From contig CAMCMB010000013.1 of NCBI GenBank assembly GCA_945875845.1, positions 52,518 to 116,517 of the forward strand: a stretch of 64,000 bases of DNA, in the 5' to 3' direction. The notes under the pieces are model-generated. The model saw only the letters and a program-made list of their open reading frames with translations. It was not told the DNA's origin and ran no database searches. Position numbers and translations under genes: made by a program. The DNA is from Pirellula staleyi DSM 6068 (lineage in GTDB: Bacteria > Planctomycetota > Planctomycetia > Pirellulales > Pirellulaceae). Positions 27,950-37,045 of this stretch are shown in pieces. Numbering within the stretch: position 1 is the stretch's first letter; every line of letters starts with the position of its first letter.

Positions 27950-28090
27950 CTAGGCCGAAATAGCCTATCACTCCATTTAATGATTGAGCGGCTCGCAAGT
28001 GCCTTATATATTTGTTGGGTCGAGGGTAGCTTGAGTGATTGGCTGCATTGGTGCGGTCTACAGGGTTTAGGCTGATCCGTATAAAAGCAA
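27950..28090 (+). repeat. Conserved cassette leader Q1
   Basis: About 140 bp between P1 and the first cargo gene that closely match 42388-42523 after P5 (shared blocks CTCGCAAGTGCCT and GGCTGCATTGGTGCGGTC). The position just upstream of the cargo ATG suggests a shared promoter or leader. Confidence 0.7.
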
Positions 28091-28107
28091 TTTCTGGCAA
28101 TAAACAT

Positions 28108-28815
28108 ATGGCGCAAAAGCGAATTGTACTTCCAACAGCAAAAGCCGAAGATTGGCGTCGATTCCTTGCTGACCCTGAAACACAGTGGCGTCAGGAATAC
28201 TCCGCAATGTCAGCTGCGGTTGCATGGGAACAGGCGTCTGGACTTCCGCCCGAAATTGCAGCGATTTTTGCGAATGCCGACGATGTGTTTCTCCGCGACA
28301 GTCAACTTGCTATCGCGATTCCAGAATACAAAGTCTCTCTGGCCGGCGGTCCTCCCGCATCTCAAAACGATGTCTTTTGCCTGCTAACATCAGCTTCGGG
28401 ACTCATAGCAATGACCGTCGAAGCTAAGTCGCTTGAGGACTTTGATGTCACGCTCGACACATGGAAACAACGCACATCGCAAAATGGCGTTCATGCACGT
28501 CTCAGCCAAATTCAACCGGCAATTGGTCTGACGGGGCACATCCCCGGCAACATTCGGTATCAATTGCTACATCGAACAGCGTCAGCCGTACTTGAGTCTC
28601 AGCGTTTCCACGCTAATCATTCCGTAATGGTTGTTCAATCTTTCGTTGCCGATGATTCGCGTAATCACTTCGACGATTATAGACGGTTTATCGAACTTTA
28701 CGGGAAAGAGGCGGTCAAGAACAAGTTGATCGCTCTTCGCCAGACGGGAACTCATCGCCTTTACTCTGCCTGGGTTACCAGCACTCCCGTCATGCCGAAG
28801 CCAGAAATCGGGTAA
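28108..28815 (+). CDS. DUF6946-like protein, possible PD-(D/E)XK nuclease
   Basis: 235 residues. Motifs resemble a restriction-type nuclease core: EYKVSLAGGPPASQNDVF with a Gln-Asn-Asp, then MTVEAKSLEDF (ExK) about 35 residues later, then a conserved IRYQLLHRTASAVLESQRF helix. The family is uncharacterised. Being the sole cargo of a mobile cassette makes a defence or selfish role plausible, but this is inference. The ATG at 28108 follows the conserved leader. Confidence 0.6.
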   Translation: MAQKRIVLPTAKAEDWRRFLADPETQWRQEYSAMSAAVAWEQASGLPPEIAAIFANADDVFLRDSQLAIAIPEYKVSLAGGPPASQNDVFCLLTSASGLIAMTVEAKSLEDFDVTLDTWKQRTSQNGVHARLSQIQPAIGLTGHIPGNIRYQLLHRTASAVLESQRFHANHSVMVVQSFVADDSRNHFDDYRRFIELYGKEAVKNKLIALRQTGTHRLYSAWVTSTPVMPKPEIG

Positions 28816-28856
28816 GGATGCCCGTTGCCGGGCCCCCTCCCCACACCACCAATAAC

Positions 28857-29417
28857 TCACCCCTCCACCATCACCTTCGCCACGCCGGCCGCTTTCGCAA
28901 AATCATCTTCGGTGACCAGCAGGTAACTCTGCTGAGCGATGCGCGGCGAGTTGCCGAGCCAGGAGCAGACCACGTGCGGTGGGAACTCGCGCTGGAGTTC
29001 CGTTTGCCGGCTAGCTCGCATGGAATGGAACAATCGCGGCCAACCCGAGACTCCGGCGCGGCGCAACAGTCGCGTCATCTCGGTGCGTAGGTTCGAGTTC
29101 TTCCAGCCCATCACCGTGTTGGCTGCCGCTCGATACTGCGGTGCGGCGACCACATACTCACTCTTGTCGCCGAAAATCTCGAAGGCCTCATCGAGGATCG
29201 GTCGCAACTCCGGGAAGATTGGGCAGCTACGAATGCCACGACCTTCGTGATGCTCGACTTTCGGCTCTGGAATACTCATTCGGTTCATTTCCCAATCGAT
29301 GTCTTCCCAACGTAGCGATAGCGTTTCCGAGGGTGTCCTAAGCCCACCGTAGCGGCTCAGCCACAGGATCACTTGCCAAACTAGTTTGGCTTTATTCGTC
29401 AGATTCTTCGCCTGCAA
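28857..29417 (-). pseudogene. Integrase fragment int1 (catalytic C-terminal part)
   Basis: Matches residues about 208-388 of the intact integrase, keeping RYGGLR, HSMRASR and the candidate tyrosine in QQSYLL, but lacking the N-terminal half. Downstream (28808-28856 on the plus strand) lies the block GTAAGGATGCCCGTTGCC shared with other integrase ends in the array. Not expected to be active. Confidence 0.9.
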
Positions 29418-29432
29418 CCCTTGGTCATAAAA

Positions 29433-29744
29433 TCATTCGTTTTTGAGCCGCCGTTGACGCAGCGCCTGTGCGTTGCGGTCTGGATGGCGCCTACCGTCCA
29501 GCACCGCGTAGACAACCACGATATCGTTTATGACCCCATACCAGATTACAAACGGAAACCGAGACGCGAACGTATAATGCCATCCGTCCACCTTGGCGTG
29601 AACTCCTGCATACAGAAGCAACGAGTCGATATCTGCAGAAATACTGTCATGGAAGTACGTAGCTAGGTTTGGATCGATGTCGCCGTAAAAATCGCAACCA
29701 TCCGCAATGTCGCGTTCGGCGCCACCGGAGATCTTGATTTTCAT
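29433..29744 (-). CDS. RelE/ParE-family toxin
   Basis: 103 residues with the compact RelE/ParE fold pattern: start KIKISGGAERDIADGCDFY, and the later YTFASRFPFVIWYGVINDIVVVYAVLDGRR. The terminal basic residues would contact RNA or gyrase. Overlaps the antitoxin gene by 4 bp. Confidence 0.85.
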   Translation of the reverse strand: MKIKISGGAERDIADGCDFYGDIDPNLATYFHDSISADIDSLLLYAGVHAKVDGWHYTFASRFPFVIWYGVINDIVVVYAVLDGRRHPDRNAQALRQRRLKNE

Positions 29745-29959
29745 CGGAGACGATCCGCAAGCCGCTTTTTGACGTCAGCCCAATCAGAGAGCGCGTCTTC
29801 TCCGCTCTCAATCGCCGCCACGCGTTCGGCAACAACGCTTCGATGCCATTCCGGTGGCGCAGTAGCGGGATCTTCGGTCGTTAGACGTTTCCAAAGTAGC
29901 TCCATTGCGACAATCTGCTCATCGCGAGAAAGCCCGCCGATTAGTGTTTCAAGTGACAT
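29741..29959 (-). CDS. Addiction-module antitoxin
   Basis: 72 residues from ATG 29959 of the small helical antitoxin type found with RelE/ParE toxins (AMELLWKRLTTE, then PPEWHRSVVAERVAAIESG, then ADVKKRLADRLR). Overlaps the toxin gene, which follows. Confidence 0.8.
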   Translation of the reverse strand: MSLETLIGGLSRDEQIVAMELLWKRLTTEDPATAPPEWHRSVVAERVAAIESGEDALSDWADVKKRLADRLR

Positions 29960-30063
29960 TGTTACCTCTACAAACATTTTAGCATCGCGTTGTTCTTAGA
30001 GCAATTGCTTGAAGTCGCATCGTGTGATCGATGTCTAATAACCATGGTTGCAACATGAGTCCC

Positions 30064-30291
30064 TCAATCGGCGAGTTTCTTCATCGCTCGCCCAAATCGG
30101 CCGTGGAGTGTTTCCAGGGCTTTCTGAAACTTCTTTTCTTCCTTTGGATCACGAACGGGCGTCAGGACAAGGCACTGTCCATCGCTCATGATCTCGAAAG
30201 GGGTTTCAGGCGTAATTCGCAACAAGTCCATAATGGGCTTGTCGATGACTAGGGCGTAACTGTTTCCGTGTTTGGTCAGAGTCTTCTGCAT
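30064..30291 (-). CDS. AbrB/MazE-type antitoxin without a visible toxin
   Basis: 75 residues from ATG 30291. Swapped-hairpin AbrB DNA-binding domain: QKTLTKHGNSYALVIDKPIM, then TPFEIMSDGQCLVLTPV. The C-terminal HGRFGRAMKKLAD tail is typical of antitoxins paired with Fic/Doc toxins. No toxin follows before the RelE module at 29.98 kb, so the partner is probably lost. Confidence 0.7.
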   Translation of the reverse strand: MQKTLTKHGNSYALVIDKPIMDLLRITPETPFEIMSDGQCLVLTPVRDPKEEKKFQKALETLHGRFGRAMKKLAD

Positions 30292-30440
30292 GTCGACTTC
30301 TCCAGTGTTAGTACAATGTACTAACACTCTACGTTATGCTTGTTCGTTCGGCAACACGGAAAAGCCGCATTTTTTCGGGATACAATTTCAGAACCAATAG
30401 GTGCAATTGCGCGCGTCGGATTTTGCGCCGCCTCATTTTG

Positions 30441-30610
30441 GAACCCCGCTTTTTCCCAGGGAATTTGTAGGTTGTTCGGTTCCTGTCCTCTCCGCTGCAA
30501 AACCCTGTTTTTCCCAGGGTTTTTCGCATTTCTGGCCAGTTCCTTTGGAGTTCTGTAGCGCCCATGCAACTCGGTGCATGGCGCCTGCGGCGTTGTATTT
30601 CGCGTCGCGA
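30441..30610. repeat. Palindromic array site P2 (right half lost)
   Basis: Same left arm as P1 (GTTCGGTTCCTGTCCTCTCC) and same central hairpin; homology stops at GCGTCGCGA near 30610, so the right arm and T-arm-like end are missing. Confidence 0.85.
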
Positions 30611-30818
30611 TTGTTCCCTTGAAGTGGTCATTTGGTATACTGATCTCATAAGAGATACATATCTGAAACCGGGGACTTAAATCCCACCAACCAATGACCA
30701 TGACGGGCGTACCCATATCGTCCACCGGAGCTGCGATCCGGTCCTAGAAAAATGGAAGCGTCATCCGGCGCGGCCCGGTGACGATAGTCCATCTGCATTC
30801 AATTTAACTGAGTTCACT

Positions 30819-31376
30819 ATGGAAATTGATCTACACAAGGCCAAGTAACGAATTCGCAAGTACTTTGAGCAACGCATCAAAGATTACCCTGATTACGTCA
30901 ACTGTGGCCCCGGAAAAGATGCCGATCCAATCCAAGCAATTGTACTCGGGTTTTACGCAGCGCAGGGCGGATATGTATACCTCGTGTTCGATACTCGCCC
31001 CGGCAAGAATCTGGATGGAGAATGGACTCTTCACGTGGATGAGCCAACGATATGCCATTTTCCTAAGTGGTGCGATTTCTATGAGAACGCGTGTGATGGA
31101 AAGTCCGTCTCTTTGATTATGGATGACGGAAGCACCAAGAAAATCCAAGGTCTGGTCGACCATGCAGACGACTTGATCGATGAGAAATCTGAACACGAAC
31201 TAAACGCCTACTTCGGTGACATGCTTAAGAATCTGATGGCCGAACTGAAGCAGGATGGAACCCTTGCAAGACTGCCTCTGCGAAAAGACGCATTTATGAT
31301 CATCGAGGAATTCGACGGCCGTTACTTTTGGCCAGAACCTCGTTCGGTTAAAACCAAAGGCCGTATCCTTGCGTAG
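30819..31376 (+). pseudogene. Unknown cargo gene with an early in-frame stop
   Basis: ATG 30819 begins MEIDLHKAK and then meets TAA at 30846-30848. The same frame continues uninterrupted (RIRKYFEQRIKDYPDYV) to 31376, giving a coherent ~180-residue protein with an internal PICHFPKWCDFYE-like acidic and aromatic region (DEPTICHFPKWCDFYENACDG). It is either a pseudogene by one nonsense change or starts later, for example at 30984. No known family. Confidence 0.55.
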
Positions 31377-31437
31377 AAAACGCAGAAATCGGGTAAGGAT
31401 GCCCATTTCCCGGCACCCTCCCCACACCACTTATTAC

Positions 31438-31586
31438 TCACCCCTCCACCATCACCTTCGCCACGCCGGCCGCTTTCGCAAAATCATCCTCAGTGACCAG
31501 CAGGTAACTCTGCTGTGCGATACGTGGCGAGTCGCCAAGCCAGGAGCAGACGACGTGCAGCGGGAACTCGCGCTGGAGGTTCGTTT
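31438..31586 (-). pseudogene. Integrase fragment int2 (last ~50 codons)
   Basis: Nearly identical in DNA to the 3' end of the integrase genes at 28857, 35659 and 44065 (ACCCCTCCACCATCACCTTC). Preceded on the plus strand by the shared GTAAGGATGCCC block at 31388. Only the tail of the catalytic domain remains. Confidence 0.85.
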
Positions 31587-31604
31587 ACTTTCATCCGGTT
31601 GCGA

Positions 31605-31856
31605 CTAAAGAATTCGAAAGTCCGTTATTTCGACGACCATCGCATCAAGATCAATCAAGAAAAATGCGCGTAGTGGTTGCTCGTCGATGTAGTACAGACC
31701 TTCGGACAAAAACTCGCCCTTATCCGCAGGATCATTTTCCAAATGACGTCGAATCTGATCCGCCGCTCGCAGTACCAACAAAGCCGAACCAACGACTTCT
31801 GTGATTCTCAATAGTTCCGCTGCGGCGTCCAAGGAAAATGCGACGTCGTAAATCAT
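31605..31856 (-). CDS. RelE/ParE-like toxin
   Basis: 83 residues with RelE-like features (IYDVAFSLDAAAELLRITE, then QIRRHLENDPADKGE and AFFLIDLDAMVVEITDFRIL). Shares a 4-bp overlap with the Phd-type antitoxin gene upstream. Confidence 0.75.
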   Translation of the reverse strand: MIYDVAFSLDAAAELLRITEVVGSALLVLRAADQIRRHLENDPADKGEFLSEGLYYIDEQPLRAFFLIDLDAMVVEITDFRIL

Positions 31857-32071
31857 TTAGCAGCACCTTCCCTGATCTTCGCTGCCACTTGCGCCCAAGT
31901 AAGTCGCGTCCCCTCTTTACTTGCTCGTTCTCGTGCTCGTTGAATGTCCGTTTCTGTTGGAGGCCTGCGGACCACACCAATTGTGTGACCTTGCGAATCG
32001 ACTAACTCGATGGGCCCCTCGCTTCTACGGATTCGCTCAGCAATTTCTTCGGTTACGGTCAATTTTGTCAT
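31853..32071 (-). CDS. Antitoxin of the RelE-like pair
   Basis: 72 residues. The start TKLTVTEEIAERIRRSEGPI and IELVDSQGHTIGVVRR are typical of small antitoxins in planctomycete TA pairs. Translationally coupled to the toxin gene. Confidence 0.7.
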   Translation of the reverse strand: MTKLTVTEEIAERIRRSEGPIELVDSQGHTIGVVRRPPTETDIQRARERASKEGTRLTWAQVAAKIREGAAK

Positions 32072-32198
32072 GGATCTACTCCTCTTGGCTTGATTTTATC
32101 CTGGTGGTGGCCGAAGGGCTACCGCTCACGTCGATACAATCGCTTTTGTGCGGTTGGTGCATTTGCCATAACAACCCGCAGAACCAAGGATCGTACCT

Positions 32199-32480
32199 TT
32201 CGAACTATCACGAAACACAGGGAAAACACTCAACGGTTCGGTTCCTGTCCTCTCCGCTGCAAAACCCTGGTTTTCCCAGGGTTTTTCGCAATTCTGGCCC
32301 ATTGCTTTGGAGTTCTGTAGCGCCCATGCAACTCGGTGCATGGCGCCTGCGGCGTTGTTTTTCGCGTCGCGCACCGGAAATCGAGTCGTTTTTCGAGTCG
32401 CGCGAGTCGCCAAAACACTGGGGTTTTGCATGTCCCGGTCTGGTACCGATTCATGTCGGTAAAGGTGGTAGGATTCGAAC
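32199..32480. repeat. Palindromic array site P3
   Basis: Full-length copy. Left arm with GTTCGGTTCCTGTCCTCTCC, the GCGCCCATGCAA/TGCATGGCGC central hairpin, and right end GGTAGGATTCGAAC (T-arm-like on the minus strand). Confidence 0.88.
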
Positions 32481-32678
32481 TAAATTGCCTTGTTCGGAAC
32501 CATGAGAAGGGAGTAAATAGTCCCAATTCCATCGACCGTTCTAACGGACTTCTTATCTAGGCGTATTTGCAGCTGTTCGGCATAGAGGCCCGAGGAATCG
32601 AGTGTTAGAATCCTAACCTGTCCCCCAAAAACGACTCGCAGTCACTGCAACTTTCCTCCAGTGAAAGTATAGACACAA

Positions 32679-33836
32679 ATGTTTCCAAAAAATGCGCTGC
32701 AACCAACATCAATGGTATCCTTTCTAATCGCTGCATTTCTTGGGGGCTTGTGTTCTACAGATTCCTTTTCGCAGGAACCCTCTTCTCGAGGCGCTCGGAC
32801 CCGGAGCAATGAACAAGGGCGGATAGTCGGACTGACCTATTGGGGTCAAGGTGGACTGAGACAATCCGCACCGAAGGACGTTTCCAACCTGACCAACGTT
32901 GAGATATCCTATGGAACAACACTTACGCGTGACGATATTGAGTTCTTGGCTTCGCTGCAGAATGTCGAGGCGCTTTCCTTTGGTGGAAATTTGAGTAGCG
33001 AAGACGTCGCTATCGAAGGGGACCTGTCCCCGTTGTGTAAACTGAAGCGGCTCGAAAGCTTTTTTCTATGCAAACGCGATATGCGTGACGGCGACCTTGC
33101 CTTTCTTCGCGAGTTACCCAATCTGCGTACATTGGAATTTCTAGCAGGCCCTAATCCCTTAACCGAGAATGGATCCAGCGTTACCGACGCATGTGCAGAG
33201 TTCATAGGTCAAGTCAAAAACCTTCGCTGGCTTGGAATATATAACGGAGACATCCTCACCGATCGGTTCATTGAGGGAATCAGTCAACACTTGAAGGAAC
33301 TTGAGCATATCTACCTGAGTTCCGACAAGCTTACCGATCGAACCTTGCAGTTGCTCGCCAAGCAATGCGGCAACCTAAAATCCATTGATTTGTACTCCAA
33401 ACAGTTCACGGACCAAGGCGTAGCATCTTTAGCATCCGCAAAACAGCTACAAGAAATCTGGCTGGAATGCCCATTGCTAACGCATGAATCTGTAAACGTT
33501 CTAACGGAACTCAAAGATCTTCGCCACCTCGTGATCACTGCCCCAACGATCACCAACGAAGTCGTAGAAAAAGTGGCAAAACTACCTGAGTTGCAGATCC
33601 TCTGCCTGAGGAATACTCCGTTTTCTGATGAGCAGTTTGCGAGGTTTGCAAATCACCCGAAACTCGAATCGATCTTTGCCAACGGCCGGAATCTCACGAC
33701 GGAAAAGGTATTGCAGGTGATCGCGACAATGCCGAAACTGGAGCATATGGACCTTCTTGAGGCAAAAGCAACCCAAAGTGCGGTGACTCGTTTTTTAGCG
33801 GTTCGCAAGTCTGCCTCCCAGAAAGGTGATCGCTGA
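32679..33836 (+). CDS. Secreted leucine-rich-repeat protein
   Basis: 385 residues with a signal peptide (MVSFLIAAFLGGLCSTDSFS). From about residue 70 to 370 there are ~10 LRR-like repeats of the form LxxLxxLxL, for example LKELEHIYLSSDKLTD and GNLKSIDLYSKQFTDQG. LRR proteins of this type are common in planctomycetes, and cargo function is unknown. First of a group of secreted-protein genes after site P3. Confidence 0.75.
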   Translation: MFPKNALQPTSMVSFLIAAFLGGLCSTDSFSQEPSSRGARTRSNEQGRIVGLTYWGQGGLRQSAPKDVSNLTNVEISYGTTLTRDDIEFLASLQNVEALSFGGNLSSEDVAIEGDLSPLCKLKRLESFFLCKRDMRDGDLAFLRELPNLRTLEFLAGPNPLTENGSSVTDACAEFIGQVKNLRWLGIYNGDILTDRFIEGISQHLKELEHIYLSSDKLTDRTLQLLAKQCGNLKSIDLYSKQFTDQGVASLASAKQLQEIWLECPLLTHESVNVLTELKDLRHLVITAPTITNEVVEKVAKLPELQILCLRNTPFSDEQFARFANHPKLESIFANGRNLTTEKVLQVIATMPKLEHMDLLEAKATQSAVTRFLAVRKSASQKGDR

Positions 33837-33849
33837 GTAACTCTTTCCA

Positions 33850-34326
33850 ATGCTAAACCGCTCCCTCCAATTTTCCGTTCTATTGCTCCTGGCAGTCACG
33901 CTTATTGGTACCATCTCGATACGCAATTGGAGTCTACGTCACAACCAGATAGACCCACGCTGGCGCAACGAAGTTTTCTACGACTGCGAAGATCTCGAAA
34001 ATAAGCCCTCTGTTACGGTCGATGCCCTTTATCGAACAGGAGCAAAAGTCACCCTAAGCAACACTGGGCATACGACGTTGTGTTACAGCGGGTATGGCTT
34101 GAATCACATACGTACATTTCAAGAGTTCTATATTGAAGGTGAATGGAAAAAACACGACTGGGAATGGTGTGGTACCGGTGCCAGTGAATTCGAGATCTTG
34201 CCGAACGCCTCTGTCACATTTGAAATCTGGTTTCGCGAAGATGAAAGGCGAGAGCGCATTCTTGGCGGTTTCGGCGAGAAAGAGACAAATCGAAGTGGCT
34301 TGGTGGTTCTTGCCACTGAACCATAA
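33850..34326 (+). CDS. Small secreted or membrane-anchored protein
   Basis: 158 residues with an N-terminal hydrophobic helix (LQFSVLLLLAVTLIGTISI), then a beta-rich domain (NTGHTTLCYSGYGLNH, NASVTFEIWFREDERRER). The pattern of a conserved Trp-Cys region in EWKKHDWEWCGTG recalls lipoprotein-like proteins next to DUF1559 or LRR genes. It starts 14 bp after the LRR gene. No family assigned. Confidence 0.6.
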   Translation: MLNRSLQFSVLLLLAVTLIGTISIRNWSLRHNQIDPRWRNEVFYDCEDLENKPSVTVDALYRTGAKVTLSNTGHTTLCYSGYGLNHIRTFQEFYIEGEWKKHDWEWCGTGASEFEILPNASVTFEIWFREDERRERILGGFGEKETNRSGLVVLATEP

Positions 34327-34348
34327 GAATAATCCCTACGCCCATAAA

Positions 34349-34510
34349 TGATGAATCGAGTAAGGATGCCGGTTGCCGGGCACCATCCCCAAGGCAATCA
34401 ACGAACTCAACCCCTCAAACAATTGATCGGCTCACAGGCTATTGATTTCAATGTACACTGGGGCAAGCTCCTTTGGTGTGCTCTATTGGTGCGATCTGCA
34501 GTGGTTACGT
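34349..34510 (+). repeat. Relic of an array module junction
   Basis: Contains GTAAGGATGCCGGTTGCCGG, as found just before integrase fragments elsewhere, followed within 100 bp by CTATTGGTGCGATCTGCAG, which resembles the Q leader. No integrase sequence remains here, so it may mark a lost boundary between two cassettes. Confidence 0.5.
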
Positions 34511-34549
34511 GTTCCCCCTAAGAACAAGTTCGCAATTGGAAATGTCGGA

Positions 34550-35074
34550 ATGAAAATCACGGCGATCATCCTGCTGCTAGCAACAACGTGCATCGGATTT
34601 GCGCAGGTCTCAAAAGCAGACGATACTCCAAAGCGTTACTCGAAGTTCCAAGGCGATTGGGTTGTCGCCTCGATGCAGGCGGGGAGTAAGCCAACAGAAA
34701 AGTTATCAGGAATTACCGTCAATGTTAACGGCGATACGTTCACGCTTAACGGATCGGGCGTCGCGAAACATCTTCCCGCATCGTTTGAGTTTCGCATTCC
34801 CGAAGCCAACGAACAAAATCCCTACCGAGAGCTCCAGAGACGGGGCGGAAAGAAACTGGATGACATCGTCGACGTCAGTAATCAAATTGAGGTTTTCTGG
34901 TTTGTTGGGATCTACAACATAACTGACGAAGAACTCAAGGTTGCCCTGAAATACTGTGGACAAGGATTGGAGGGCCAGCAATTTCAGGAATTCCAACCGC
35001 CATCGTCATTTGATGACGAACCAACCGATGGTGAAGTCCGGATTGTGTTGAAGAGAAAGAAGGAGGCGAATTAA
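34550..35074 (+). CDS. Secreted TIGR03067-like protein
   Basis: 174 residues from ATG 34550, with a signal peptide (TAIILLLATTCIGFAQVSKA). The pattern KFQGDWVVASMQAGSKPTEK, then VNVNGDTFTLNGSG resembles the planctomycete-expanded TIGR03067 lipocalin-like family. Followed 4 bp later by another secreted protein gene. Confidence 0.65.
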   Translation: MKITAIILLLATTCIGFAQVSKADDTPKRYSKFQGDWVVASMQAGSKPTEKLSGITVNVNGDTFTLNGSGVAKHLPASFEFRIPEANEQNPYRELQRRGGKKLDDIVDVSNQIEVFWFVGIYNITDEELKVALKYCGQGLEGQQFQEFQPPSSFDDEPTDGEVRIVLKRKKEAN

Positions 35075-35078
35075 GCCA

Positions 35079-35570
35079 ATGAATCCATTCCGGATCTACG
35101 CAGTCGTCATTGGGGGGCTTCTTGCGGTCACTTGCTTCGCCGATGAACCGGGGAGCTTAGAATTGGAGCCTCTCGAAAGACTTTGCGGCGGACAGTGGAT
35201 GATCAATGAAGATCGCCATCAATTGGTTGAAACCCGTAATGATGAGAATAATACGTTGCGCTCGAGATCATGGATGCATGATAGTTGCTTCAAGCGAATT
35301 ATTCGTCACGACGAGTATCGATATGATGCTATCCGAAAGAAGCTTACCGCAACAATTCTTTGGTCAAATGGATTGAAGTGGGAATGTGATGGTGAGTGGG
35401 ATCAAGAAGAGAATACCTTAACATGGTCAGCCCCGTTCGGTATTGGAACCCGCTCGTTTATATTTCGTTTCGTTACGCCAAAAATCGTGGAGTACAAAAT
35501 TGTTGATAGGGACAGCACGGGCAAGGTTGGATGGGAGTACACCGAGAAGCGGTATCTTCTCACGGACTAA
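35079..35570 (+). CDS. Secreted protein, lipocalin-like, unknown function
   Basis: 163 residues with a signal peptide ending near CFADEPG, then a beta-rich domain with LCGGQWMINEDRH and LKWECDGEWDQEENTLTW. Likely a small beta-barrel; probably in an operon with the preceding gene. Confidence 0.6.
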   Translation: MNPFRIYAVVIGGLLAVTCFADEPGSLELEPLERLCGGQWMINEDRHQLVETRNDENNTLRSRSWMHDSCFKRIIRHDEYRYDAIRKKLTATILWSNGLKWECDGEWDQEENTLTWSAPFGIGTRSFIFRFVTPKIVEYKIVDRDSTGKVGWEYTEKRYLLTD

Positions 35571-35658
35571 AGCTCGTAAGTTAAGGAGATCCGAGAAAAC
35601 AGAAATGATCGAACAAGCCTGCCCGTTGCCAAGTCCCCTTCCCACACCACCGAATCAC

Positions 35659-36438
35659 TCACACCATCACCTTCGCTACACCTGCCGCCCTGGCAAAATC
35701 ATCCTCGGTCACTAGCAGATAACTCTGCTGTGCGATTCGTGGTGAATTACCAAGCCAGGAGCAAACCACGTGCAGCGGGAACTCGCGTTGCAGTTCCGTT
35801 TGCCGGCTAGCCCTCATCGAATGAAACAATCGCGGCCAACCCGAGACTCCGGCGCGGCGCAGCAGTCGCGTCATTTCGGTCCGTAGGTTCGAGTTCTTCC
35901 ACCCCATCGATGTATTGGCTGCCGCTCGATACTGCGGTGCGGCGACCACATACTCGCTCTTGTCACCGAATATCTCGAAGGCTTCGTCGAGGATCGGTCG
36001 CAGCTCCGGGAAGATCGGGCAGCTGCGAATGCCACGACCTTCGTGATGCTCGACCTTTGGCTCTGGAATGCTCATCCGATTCATTTCCCAATCGATGTCT
36101 TCCCATCGTAGCGATAGCGTTTCTGACGGCGTTCGAAGTCCGCCGTAGCGACTCAGACCCAGGATCACTTTCCAAACTGGGTTTGCCTTCTTCATCAGTT
36201 TGTCGACCACTTCGCGAGGGACGAACTCGTTGACTTTGACGGTGCTTCGCTGCGTTCGAACTTTGGAAAAAGGGTTCTCATCGATGATCTTCCAATCGAC
36301 GGCATCGTGCATGAATTGCCTCGCGAATTGAATCCGTTTGTGGATCGTCGTTGTGGCCATCCCTCTGGCTTTGAGCTTCTCGTGAAACTCCTTCGCGTGC
36401 CCCGCGGTGATCTGCTTGATCGCCACAGCAAATCTCAA
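35659..36438 (-). pseudogene. Integrase fragment int3 (lacks N-terminal third)
   Basis: About 255 codons matching residues 136-388 of the intact integrase, with RYGGLR, HSMRASR and QQSYLL intact but the first ~135 residues missing. Homology begins at QITAGHAKEFHEKL, close to where int0 also begins. Confidence 0.9.
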
Positions 36439-36592
36439 GGGGAAATCGTTACGGCAATGTACGTGTTCAGCGACGCTTGATCCCTTTCTGAAACTGAGCG
36501 ATACTAGGATGCCGGAGTTAGTTGTAGGATCGAACGTCGCTCAGAAAACACAATCGCTATCACTGAAACCGAAGAACAATTAGAGAGATACT

Positions 36593-37045
36593 GTGCTTAC
36601 TCTGGAATCTGGACTTCGCGAAATTGTACGACGTTTCAATGAAGCGAAAGTGGAGTATGCCTTATGCGGTGGAATGGCTCTCGCTGTGCATGGCTATCCT
36701 CGTTTTACAAAAGACATCGATTTTTTGATCGCCCCCGAGTCGCTAAGCCAAGCGAAAGAAGTTGCCGCGTCAGCCGGTTTTCTTGACGACTCAGGCCGAA
36801 TGCCGTTCCCCGACTCTGAAGTCCACCGTATTCTCAAAATAGAAGGTAATGAATACCTAATCCTCGACTTGTTAGTACCAAAAAGCCTCGATACGATTGC
36901 TTGGACCCAACGACAATGGTTTGACTGGAATGGCCTTCCGATTTGCTCGGTATCAAGAGACGGTTTGATCGAAATGAAGCTTGCCGCTGGGCGAGATATC
37001 GATCGACTCGATATCAGACAGCTTGGATATAAAGAAGATGAGTAG
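36593..37045 (+). CDS. Nucleotidyltransferase-fold protein (TA-like)
   Basis: 150 residues from GTG 36593. NTase signature: LCGGMALAVHG followed by RFTKDIDFLI, the GG...DxD pattern of MNT-type enzymes. Later LDLLVPKSLD supplies the third acidic position. MNT proteins act in type II/VII-like TA modules by modifying RNA or a HEPN partner. Overlaps the next small gene by 8 bp. Confidence 0.75.
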   Translation: MLTLESGLREIVRRFNEAKVEYALCGGMALAVHGYPRFTKDIDFLIAPESLSQAKEVAASAGFLDDSGRMPFPDSEVHRILKIEGNEYLILDLLVPKSLDTIAWTQRQWFDWNGLPICSVSRDGLIEMKLAAGRDIDRLDIRQLGYKEDE

